Assembly: GCA_003532715.1 (NCBI GenBank) | Contig: DOEZ01000174.1 | Coordinates: forward strand, 1-5,001 | Source: Planctomycetaceae bacterium | Lineage (GTDB): Bacteria; Planctomycetota; Planctomycetia; Pirellulales; Thermoguttaceae | Reading direction: 5' to 3' | DNA: 5,001 nucleotides | Shown here: positions 1 through 5,001 of the stretch, piece by piece | Layout of the letters: each line of letters begins with the position of its first letter | How positions within the stretch are numbered: the first letter of the stretch is position 1 | The notes under the pieces: model-generated | What the model saw: only the letters and a program-made list of their open reading frames with translations | What the model was told of the DNA's origin: nothing | The model's database searches: none | Program-made: the position numbers and the translations under genes

Positions 1-737
1 ATGTTGAGAAGATTCACGTCGAGGGCCGGCAAGTCGTCGGGGTCACGGTCAATGGTCAGCCGATCAAGACTCGGGCCGTCCTCTCGAACGCCAATCTGAA
101 AGTAACCGTGCTCCAACTGATCGGGAGCGAGCACTTTGACCCGGATTTCGTCGAACAGACCGAGGCGGTTCGCCTGAACAACTCGAGCACCCAGGTCTAC
201 ATGGCCCTGAAGCCGGACGAGACGTTCGACGAGAGTTGCGGCGATCTGCTGTTCAGCTCGACGGCCCCCGTCTTCCAGACCGATATGCTGCTGAGCCGAA
301 ACGTCACGAGCCGGACCTATTCGTTCTACTATCCGAGGACCCGGCCGGAGTTGGGCCGCTACCTGATCGTGGCCAGTACGAACGCGAATTACGCCGACTG
401 GGCCGGTCTGCCGAGAGAAGAGTACGATCGGCGCAAGGCCGATTTGGCCGAAACGACGCTCGAGGCGATCGAGAAATATGTGCCCGGCATCCGCGACAAG
501 GTCGACCATGTCGAGGTGGGCACGCCGTTGACGTTCGAGCGGTACACGAAACATTGGGCCGGCGCGAGCTTTGGCACGAAATTCGAGGGTCTGGCCGTGA
601 GTCGCGGCTTGCCCGAGCGGATTGCCGGCATGTATCATGCCGGCAGCGTGGCGATTATCATGTCGGGTTGGCTTGGCGCGGTCAACTATGGCGTGATCGT
701 CGCCAACGACGTGGACGCATTCTTGATGAAGAAGTGA
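1..737 (+). CDS. FAD-dependent oxidoreductase, CrtI/phytoene desaturase family (3' part; 5' end outside window)
   Basis: The frame is open from the first full codon at base 3 to TGA at 735-737, about 244 residues. An internal GTG at 108 could be taken as a start, but the frame continues upstream with family-like sequence: an VVGVTVNGQPIKTRAVLSN stretch is the usual strand leading into the 'VVSNAD' region of CrtI-like flavoproteins. The N-terminal Rossmann FAD motif would lie upstream of the window. The C-terminal FAD-contact segment is recognisable near bases 627-700 (GMYHAGS...GWLGAVNYG). Known members desaturate or isomerise polyenes and long isoprenoid or acyl chains using FAD, usually at the membrane. 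Oddly, the THPGGG-type signature of classical phytoene desaturases is replaced by AIIMSGW, so a carotenoid substrate should not be assumed. The neighbouring fabZ- and fabI-like genes suggest an acyl or polyene substrate. The family call is fairly firm; the substrate is unknown. Confidence 0.8.
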   Translation, partial: VEKIHVEGRQVVGVTVNGQPIKTRAVLSNANLKVTVLQLIGSEHFDPDFVEQTEAVRLNNSSTQVYMALKPDETFDESCGDLLFSSTAPVFQTDMLLSRNVTSRTYSFYYPRTRPELGRYLIVASTNANYADWAGLPREEYDRRKADLAETTLEAIEKYVPGIRDKVDHVEVGTPLTFERYTKHWAGASFGTKFEGLAVSRGLPERIAGMYHAGSVAIIMSGWLGAVNYGVIVANDVDAFLMKK

Positions 738-749
738 AATGACCCCCGG

Positions 750-776
750 TGCATGGATGGCTTGCCCATCCTTGCA
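750..776. repeat. Intergenic palindrome (hairpin) between the oxidoreductase and fabZ
   Basis: Bases 750-760 (TGCATGGATGG) pair with 766-776 (CCATCCTTGCA) around a 5-base CTTGC loop: ten pairs with one T-T mismatch. There is no T-run after it, so it is not a classic intrinsic terminator. Bases 770-775 (CCTTGC) can instead pair with 787-792 (GCAAGG), so two exclusive folds are possible. It could be a REP-like dispersed repeat or an mRNA-processing or stability element. The rest of the 109-base gap (738-846) shows no convincing promoter. Confidence 0.5.
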
Positions 777-846
777 GGAATGAGTCGCAAGGCTTGGCCC
801 CAACCCGACACTACCGAGCGGTCGCAGCCGTAAGTCGAGACACACC

Positions 847-1287
847 ATGAACCGAGATGAAATCCTGGCGGCCATTCCCCATCGCGATCCGTTTCTATTG
901 GTCGACCAAATCGTCGAGCGAACCGACTCGAAGATCGTCTGCACAAAGACGTTCTCGGGCAAGGAAGACTTCTTCGCGGGCCATTATCCCGGCTATCCGC
1001 TGGTGCCCGGCGTGTTGCTCTGCGAGGCGGCCATGCAGGCCGGCGCGATCTTGCTTTCGGGATGTCTGGCCCAGGAAGCGCCGGGCAAGGTCCCTGTTGC
1101 GACACGAATAAACGACGTGCGTTTCAAACGGATGGTTCGGCCGGGTGAGACAATCCGGATGGAAGTTGAACTGGTCGAACGACTCTCCGGCGCGTTTTTC
1201 ATGAAAGCCAAATCGACCGTCGACGGAAAGACGGCTGTTCGCTTCGAGTTCGCCTGCACGGCCACCGAGCCGAAGCAGTGGACCTGA
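847..1287 (+). CDS. fabZ: 3-hydroxyacyl-ACP dehydratase, FabZ family
   Basis: The 146-residue protein has the normal FabZ length and a single hotdog fold. It opens with the signature IPHRDPFLLVDQIVE (residues 10-24). The catalytic pair is present: His46 in AGHYPGYPLVPG, and Glu60 in the LLCEAAMQ helix. Their 14-residue spacing matches His54/Glu68 of E. coli FabZ. The enzyme removes water from 3-hydroxyacyl-ACP to give trans-2-enoyl-ACP, in the cytosol, probably as a dimer or trimer of dimers. ATG at 847 is chosen because it places the signature at the usual distance from the N-terminus; the Shine-Dalgarno site is weak (CGAGA at 836-840). The fabI-like gene follows after 21 bases, suggesting co-transcription and consecutive reactions. 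It may be a pathway-specific copy, not the housekeeping FabZ, given the oxidoreductase next door. Divergent FabA/ApeI-like dehydratases are the alternative, but the motifs fit FabZ better. Confidence 0.9.
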   Translation: MNRDEILAAIPHRDPFLLVDQIVERTDSKIVCTKTFSGKEDFFAGHYPGYPLVPGVLLCEAAMQAGAILLSGCLAQEAPGKVPVATRINDVRFKRMVRPGETIRMEVELVERLSGAFFMKAKSTVDGKTAVRFEFACTATEPKQWT

Positions 1288-1308
1288 TCCCTGGAGGGTG
1301 ACGAGACA

Positions 1309-2112
1309 ATGGGTTTCCTTCAACTCGAAGACAAGTCAGTGCTGATCTTCGGCGTCGCCAACCGCAAGAGCGTCGCTTTCGCGATTGGCGAAGCGTTGGC
1401 CCGCGAGGGGGCTAAGTGCGTCTACGTCGTCCAGTCCGACGACATCAAGGCGGCGACGGCGAGACTTCTGGGTGACGCCGAGGTCCACGCGTGCGACGTC
1501 CGCGACGACGGCCGGATCGCCCGGCTGCGACAAGAAATGCTCGACGCCGGGCATCGGTTCGCCGGCATGGTCCACTCGATCGCCTTCGCCGACTATTCCG
1601 ACGGGATCAAGCCGTTCCACGAGACGGGCCGCCGGCAGTTTCTCGAAGCAGTCGACGTCTCGTGCTATTCGTTGATCGCCCTGAGCAATGCGATGAAGGA
1701 CTTGTTGTCCCCCGACGGCTCGGTCGTGACCATTTCGATTTCTACGACGCGCATGGCCAGCGAGAGCTACGGCTACATGGCCCCGATCAAGGCGGCGCTC
1801 GACTCGTCGCTCGCCTTTCTCGCGAAGTCGTTCAGTCGCTTCTCGCGGATACGATTCAACGCCGTGGCCCCCGGACTGCTGAAGACGTCGGCCTCGGCCG
1901 GCATTCCCGGCTACGTCGATGCGTACCTCTATGCCGAAGAAGCGATCCCACGCAAGAAAGCGGTGCAAACCAACGAGGCGGCCGACGTCGCCGCTTTTCT
2001 ACTCAGCCCTCGATCGGCCGGAATCAACGCCCAAACGATTGTCGTCGATGCCGGCATGTCGATCAACTACTTCGACCGCGATCTGGTTCGACGGGCCCTG
2101 CGGCCGGAGTGA
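1309..2112 (+). CDS. fabI: Enoyl-ACP reductase, FabI-like short-chain dehydrogenase
   Basis: The 267-residue protein aligns with E. coli FabI (262 residues) almost end to end. Residues 15-27 carry the FabI-type nucleotide motif GVANRKSVAFAIG in place of the classical GxxxGxG. The VHSIAFA strand is at 88-94, and the catalytic Tyr154-x6-Lys161 corresponds to Tyr156/Lys163. The substrate-loop segment ends in KTSASAGIPGY (192-202), and the C-terminal GINAQTIVVDAG segment is present. The expected reaction is NAD(P)H-dependent reduction of trans-2-enoyl-ACP, the step after FabZ. GGAGGG at 1293-1298 lies 10 bases before ATG 1309 and supports this start. Oddities: the position of E. coli Tyr146 is Ile144, Gly93 is Ala92, and Phe203 is Tyr202, all near the substrate or triclosan pocket. 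It is therefore probably a divergent paralogue dedicated to this cluster. It could also be an SDR acting on another acyl substrate. Confidence 0.8.
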   Translation: MGFLQLEDKSVLIFGVANRKSVAFAIGEALAREGAKCVYVVQSDDIKAATARLLGDAEVHACDVRDDGRIARLRQEMLDAGHRFAGMVHSIAFADYSDGIKPFHETGRRQFLEAVDVSCYSLIALSNAMKDLLSPDGSVVTISISTTRMASESYGYMAPIKAALDSSLAFLAKSFSRFSRIRFNAVAPGLLKTSASAGIPGYVDAYLYAEEAIPRKKAVQTNEAADVAAFLLSPRSAGINAQTIVVDAGMSINYFDRDLVRRALRPE

Positions 2113-2123
2113 GTCGGGAAGAA

Positions 2124-2744
2124 TCAGACGTTCTTGTTTCGCGGTTCGCCCTCGGCGGCTTCCCCGACTCCGAAGACCTGCGCGAGCCGTTCGCGGAGCA
2201 TGAGCCTCGCTCGCAATAGACGTACCTTGACGTTGTCCTCGCTGATGTGGAGCGTCTCGGCGGTCTCCTGGATCGAAAAGCCCTCCAGATCGCGAAGCAC
2301 GAAGACGAGCGAGTACTTCAGGTCCAACTCGTCGAGCACCTGGGTGAGCAGTTGTCGCGTTTCGCGTTGCTGGGCGATCTCCTCGGGCGGCTGTCGCCAC
2401 TCGGCGATGAACTCCGGTCGCGAGGGGCCGTCCTCGTCGTTCGACGAATCGCCCATCGACACGGTCGGCCGCGAAGCACGCCGACGCAGCATCGCAAGGC
2501 CATGGTTCGTCGCGATCCGCAACAGCCAAGTCGCAAAGACCGATTCGCGTCGAAACTCGCCCAGGTGTTCCAAAACGCTCAAGAACGTCTGTTGGACGAC
2601 TTCCTCGGCGTCTTGCCGTTGGCGAACGATTCGCATCGCCAACCGATGGACGCGAGACTCATACTTCTTGACCAACGACTCGAACGCCGGATAATCGCCC
2701 GACCGAGCCGCCTCGACCAATCGGAGATCAGGATCCTCGGGCAT
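2124..2744 (-). CDS. ECF-type RNA polymerase sigma factor (sigma-70 family, RpoE-like)
   Basis: The 206-residue protein has the two-domain ECF layout. Region 2 spans about residues 20-90 (AFESLVKKYESRVHRLAMRIV, then DAEEVVQQTF and FATWLLRIATN for core binding and -10 recognition). A polar linker rich in Ser, Asp and Pro covers about 91-127. Region 4 spans about 128-188, with the helix-turn-helix EGFSIQETAETLHISEDNVKVRLLRAR for -35 recognition. There is no third C-terminal domain. It should direct core RNA polymerase to a small regulon. ATG at 2744 is the natural start because region 2 then begins at the usual distance; no strong Shine-Dalgarno site precedes it. No anti-sigma gene follows: the next thing downstream is the convergent fabI-like gene. 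How its activity is controlled is not visible here. The family call is firm; the subgroup is not assigned. Confidence 0.92.
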   Translation of the reverse strand: MPEDPDLRLVEAARSGDYPAFESLVKKYESRVHRLAMRIVRQRQDAEEVVQQTFLSVLEHLGEFRRESVFATWLLRIATNHGLAMLRRRASRPTVSMGDSSNDEDGPSRPEFIAEWRQPPEEIAQQRETRQLLTQVLDELDLKYSLVFVLRDLEGFSIQETAETLHISEDNVKVRLLRARLMLRERLAQVFGVGEAAEGEPRNKNV

Positions 2745-2805
2745 TTGTTTGACCGTCCACTCAATGATCGGCGATGGTCGTGATACGGGTAGCGAAGGAG
2801 CTGTA

Positions 2806-2880
2806 GGGTGGGACGATTGCAGCGAGTGTCTTCGTAGAATTCATGCTTTTCCAATAAGGCTCGCTGCAATCGCCCCATCT
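2806..2880. repeat. Long interrupted inverted repeat between the sigma factor and DUF4870 genes
   Basis: CGATTGCAGCGAG at 2814-2826 is the exact reverse complement of 2860-2872, with a 33-base spacer at 2827-2859. The arms can be extended outward to 2806 and 2880 with one A-C mismatch and two G-T pairs, giving a stem of about 21 pairs. The left edge (GTAGGGTGGGA from 2803) resembles a dispersed intergenic repeat that I recall from planctomycete genomes; this is from memory and unchecked. Neither side has a T-run, so it is a poor intrinsic terminator. It sits in the 165-base gap where a DUF4870 transcript would run into the sigma gene, and could attenuate or punctuate it. The spacer shows no ORF. 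Confidence 0.6.
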
Positions 2881-2909
2881 ACCTGTTGTTCCGCCTGCGG
2901 CAACAGAAA

Positions 2910-3293
2910 CTATTTGATCAGACGTAAGCATATTGGGTATCGGTACAGTTCACCCTCGTTGGCCTTCATGGCGGCAATGATGATGTAAACGATGTCATAG
3001 ATCGCCACGGCAATCGCCAGAAAAAACCCGATGATGAAACAGGCCAACACACCCGATACGAGCGACGCAAGGAGAATGGTGAGTTGGAAATTCAGCGATT
3101 CCTTACCCTGGTCGTCAACCACCGTGGACTCATCCTTTTTGATCAGCCAGATGACGAGAGGTCCGACGAACCCAACCAGCCCCAACAGGTGGCAGATCAT
3201 GGCCAGATTGCGTTCGTCCTTGGACGGAATTCCTGCAGTCGGGTCGGTTTTGGGTGTTTCGGAAAAGGGCGTCTCCTCGCTCATATTTGACAT
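2910..3293 (-). CDS. DUF4870 / Tic20-like small integral membrane protein
   Basis: The 127-residue protein has the complete DUF4870 pattern. A polar N-terminus is followed by KDERNLAMICHLLGLVGFVGPLVIWLIKKDES (first membrane helix about 30-51), then VVDDQGKESLNFQ, a long hydrophobic stretch at about 69-108 that forms two helices, and the family-typical ending KANEGELYRYPICLRLIK. It should lie in a membrane; the family's molecular function is not established. The frame is open upstream to 3491, but ATG 3293 is chosen because AAGGAG (3301-3306, read on this strand) sits 7 bases before it and the family homology begins just after. The extra upstream residues look like non-coding translation. A second ATG at 3284 is possible. 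The stop is TAG, directly after the conserved RLIK end, showing that TAG terminates here. It is upstream of the sigma gene on the same strand, but 165 bases and an inverted repeat separate them. Confidence 0.9.
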   Translation of the reverse strand: MSNMSEETPFSETPKTDPTAGIPSKDERNLAMICHLLGLVGFVGPLVIWLIKKDESTVVDDQGKESLNFQLTILLASLVSGVLACFIIGFFLAIAVAIYDIVYIIIAAMKANEGELYRYPICLRLIK

Positions 3294-3300
3294 AGCCAGT

Positions 3301-3306
3301 CTCCTT
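3301..3306 (-). promoter_or_regulatory. Shine-Dalgarno site of the DUF4870 gene
   Basis: Read on the minus strand this is AAGGAG, 7 bases before ATG 3293. It decides the start against the longer upstream open frame. Confidence 0.8.
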
Positions 3307-3350
3307 TGTGACAGACAGAAGCGTGTCCTAACCCGCCTACGATGGGGTGT

Positions 3351-3380
3351 AGTATGCCCATTTGGCGCGACGGTTGTCAA
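3351..3380 (-). promoter_or_regulatory. Probable sigma-70-type promoter of the DUF4870 gene
   Basis: On the minus strand, TTGACA (3375-3380) is a perfect -35 box. It is followed after 18 bases by CATACT (3351-3356), four of six matches to TATAAT. Transcription would begin around 3344, leaving a leader of about 50 bases before the start codon. The placement directly upstream of a well-supported gene makes it credible, although planctomycete promoter consensus is less well mapped than that of E. coli. Confidence 0.55.
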
Positions 3381-3578
3381 TACCAGGGACCGCTGGGCCT
3401 GACAAGGCCGCCGAGCCGCTCCAAAACGCTCTCGGGCGAAGGACTGGGTCCCATTCAGACCTTCCGACCGGGTTGCCTCGGCATCCTTCACGCGTCAGGG
3501 ACGACTGAAACGACAAAATCCGCGTAATCGGGACCTGCTCCCTATTTCTCCATACTTACGCGAACCGGGCCGAAAACG
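3381..3578. other. Non-coding part of the divergent intergenic region
   Basis: This is the core of the 363-base gap between the divergent DUF4870 and acyl-CoA synthetase genes. I see no convincing gene in any frame. It holds only short palindromes: GGCCT-GACA-AGGCC at 3396-3409 and GGGA-5 bases-TCCC at 3530-3542. No riboswitch or clear operator is recognised. Confidence 0.5.
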
Positions 3579-3584
3579 TATAAT
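3579..3584 (+). promoter_or_regulatory. Candidate -10 box upstream of the acyl-CoA synthetase gene
   Basis: TATAAT is an exact -10 consensus in an otherwise GC-rich stretch. The -35 position with a 17-base spacer reads TTACGC (3556-3561), a weak match, and there is no extended -10 TG. Transcription would begin around 3591, about 65 bases before GTG 3657. It faces the right gene; the weak -35 suggests an activator or low basal activity. Confidence 0.45.
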
Positions 3585-3645
3585 AGCTAGTTTCACCGTT
3601 GAGCTTTGCCCACACCGACCGGCAGCGGCTCTCGCTGTCTTCCCC

Positions 3646-3650
3646 AGGAG
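3646..3650 (+). promoter_or_regulatory. Shine-Dalgarno site fixing GTG 3657 as the synthetase start
   Basis: AGGAG lies 6 bases before GTG 3657. The residues encoded from that GTG (VSIKNLDKIFAP) match the usual N-terminus of the family. Site and homology together place the true start upstream of the in-frame TAG. Confidence 0.8.
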
Positions 3651-3656
3651 TTCCCC

Positions 3657-5001
3657 GTGAGCATCAAGAATTTGGACAAAATCTTCGCCCCGTAGCGAGT
3701 TGCCGTCATCGGAGCGAGCGACACCCCCTTGAGCGTCGGCTATACGGTACTGAAGAACCTGATCGGGTCCGGATTTCGCGGAGTAGTCTATCCCGTGAAT
3801 CCCAAGCGCGAGTCGGTTCAGGGGATTCAAGCGTTCAAGGACGTCGAGAGCCTTCCCCACCCACCCGACTTGGCCATCGTCTGCACGCCCGCCCAGACGG
3901 TGCCAGGCATCGTCCGCTGCTGTGGCGAAGCGGGAACCCGCGGCATGGTCATCATCTCGGCCGGATTCCGCGAGATTGGTCCCGAAGGCCGCGCGTTGGA
4001 AAATGCGGTTCTGGAAGAGAAGAACAAATTCGACGGGATGCGGATCATTGGTCCCAATTGCCTGGGGCTCATTGTGCCGGGCATCCATCTCAATGCAAGT
4101 TTTGCCGCGTCCTCTCCGGCCGAGGGCCATATCGGCTTCATTTCCCAATCAGGCGCGCTCTGCACCTCGGTTCTCGACTGGGCAATGGAAGAGGGAATCG
4201 GTTTTTCCTACTTCATATCGGTCGGCAACATGCTCGACGTAAGCATGGGCGATCTGATCGACTACTTCGGCAGCCAGACCGACACGCAGTCGATCATCTT
4301 GTACATCGAGTCGATCAGCGAGGCCCGCGAGTTCATGTCTGCTTCGCGAGCCTTCGCGCGGACAAAGCCCATCGTCGCCTTCAAGTCGGGGCGTTTCGCC
4401 GAATCGGCCCAGGCGGCCGCCTCGCATACGGGGGCCATGGCGGGTGTTGACGCCGTCTACGAGGCCGCGTTCAAGCGTGCCGGCATCGAACGCATCTTCG
4501 AAGTCGACGACATGTTCGACTGTGCCGAGTTGCTCGCCTCGCAACGGCCCCCAAAAGGAGACCGGCTGGGGATTATTACCAACGCCGGCGGCCCGGGCGT
4601 CATGACCACCGACGCGCTGATCGCGCGCGACGGGCATTTGGCCGATCTGGCGCCGGAGACGATCGAGCAGCTTAATGCCGTTTTGCCCCCCTTCTGGTCG
4701 CACGGCAACCCGATCGACGTGTTGGGCGACGCGCCTCCCGAACGGTTCGCCAAGGCCCTTGAGATCATCGCCAAGGACAAGGGCGTCGACGCCCTGCTGG
4801 TCATCCTGACTCCACAGGCAATGACCGACGCAACCGCGACGGCCGAGGCAGTGGCGCAGGTCACCAGAAAAATTCGCAAGCCCGTGCTGGCGGCCTGGAT
4901 GGGCGGTCTCATGGTGAGCGACGGCGTTCAACTGTTGAACGACTCGGGCATTCCGACCTACACGACGCCCGAGAAGGCCATTCGCGCGTTCATGCATTTG
5001 G
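3657..5001 (+). CDS. NDP-forming acyl-CoA synthetase (ADP-forming acetate-CoA ligase family), interrupted by amber codon 13; 3' end outside window
   Basis: The family makes acyl-CoA and ADP (or runs in reverse to make ATP) through a phosphohistidine. From GTG 3657 the frame reads VSIKNLDKIFAP, then TAG at 3693-3695, then RVAVIGASDTPLSVGYTVLKNL and on without a stop to the window end (448 codons). Domains, counting TAG as residue 13: a CoA-binding Rossmann domain at about 14-140 (VAVIGAS; YPVNPK), and a succinyl-CoA-ligase-like domain at about 150-290. The latter has ISQSGAL, Glu218 in LYIESI, and the phosphorylatable His257 in ASHTGAMAG. A further ligase domain begins near 300 (GIITNAGGPGV). 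His257 and Glu218 correspond to catalytic His257/Glu218 of archaeal ADP-forming acetyl-CoA synthetase alpha subunits, suggesting real ligase chemistry. The ending PEKAIRAFMHL suggests a fused beta/ATP-grasp domain downstream, perhaps also GNAT. Later in-frame starts (TTG 3729, GTG 3795, GTG 3900, ATG 3945) would remove part or all of the CoA-binding strand and loop. It may be a recent pseudogene; family confidence is high. Confidence 0.82.
3693..3695 (+). other. In-frame amber stop (TAG) at codon 13 of the synthetase gene
   Basis: TAG falls between the conserved IFAP and RVAVIGAS segments, where relatives usually have Lys or another polar residue. A single T-to-A change would give AAG (Lys), and T-to-C would give CAG (Gln). 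No frameshift is needed: the frame is the same on both sides. Confidence 0.85.

Noticed and set aside
236..742. Long + strand open frame in another phase of the oxidoreductase gene
   Set aside because: Arg-rich, low-complexity translation with no family features; it shadows the real frame ending at 737.
1336..1968. Minus-strand open frame of about 210 codons opposite the fabI-like gene
   Set aside because: No recognisable domain; the opposite strand encodes a clear FabI-like protein with catalytic residues.
3396..3409. GGCCT-GACA-AGGCC hairpin as a terminator
   Set aside because: Only five pairs, no T-run, and it lies upstream of both flanking genes where no transcript needs to end.
3294..3491. 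N-terminal extension of the DUF4870 frame
   Set aside because: It passes through the promoter and the AAGGAG site, and DUF4870 proteins normally start shortly before the KDER segment.
3530..3542. GGGA-5 bases-TCCC palindrome as a trace of a REP-type element
   Set aside because: Four pairs only, expected often by chance; no flanking repeat or transposase.
3693..3695. TAG reassigned to an amino acid throughout this genome
   Set aside because: The DUF4870 gene ends with TAG exactly at the conserved family C-terminus, so TAG works as a stop; the other complete genes use TGA.
3495..4148. 217-codon minus-strand open frame
   Set aside because: Unrecognisable translation, mostly antisense to the synthetase and covering its promoter region.
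3599..4450. 283-codon + strand open frame overlapping the synthetase gene
   Set aside because: The translation is Arg/Gly/His-rich without motifs, while the phase starting at GTG 3657 gives clear acyl-CoA synthetase sequence. The long frame is a GC-rich codon-bias artefact.
4149..4997. 282-codon minus-strand open frame
   Set aside because: Antisense shadow of the synthetase gene; no domain or ribosome site supports it.

Overview
The window looks like chromosomal DNA from a fairly GC-rich bacterium, most likely a planctomycete (Pirellulales-like). I infer this from the protein style, from a phytoene-desaturase-like oxidoreductase next to fabZ- and fabI-like genes, and from intergenic palindromes of a type I associate with planctomycete genomes. 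No search was run, so the taxonomy is an inference. I see no rRNA, tRNA, CRISPR array, transposase or phage gene.

Left part, + strand (1-2112): the 3' part of a CrtI/phytoene-desaturase-family flavoprotein, then a FabZ-family 3-hydroxyacyl-ACP dehydratase, then a FabI-like enoyl-ACP reductase 21 bases further on. Together they read as the end of a lipid or polyene biosynthesis cluster: dehydration and enoyl reduction of acyl-ACP, plus an FAD-dependent desaturase or isomerase. Any ketosynthase and acyl carrier protein would have to lie upstream of the window.

Middle part, - strand (2124-3293): an ECF-type sigma factor converges on the fabI-like gene with only 11 bases between the stop codons. 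Upstream of it, on the same strand, is a small three-helix DUF4870/Tic20-like membrane protein with a near-consensus promoter and a strong Shine-Dalgarno site. Between these two genes is a long interrupted inverted repeat. No anti-sigma gene is visible.

Right part, + strand (3657-5001, running off the end): an NDP-forming acyl-CoA synthetase of the ADP-forming acetate-CoA ligase family. It has a GTG start with a well-placed AGGAG and a TATAAT box upstream, but an in-frame amber TAG at codon 13. The stop lies directly before the CoA-binding Rossmann motif, and the frame then stays open for the remaining 1306 bases with the catalytic His and Glu intact. This is the most unusual thing in the window. 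The candidates are a recent nonsense mutation, a base-call or assembly error, or recoding or reinitiation. The DUF4870 gene ends at a genuine TAG, which argues against wholesale reassignment of TAG.
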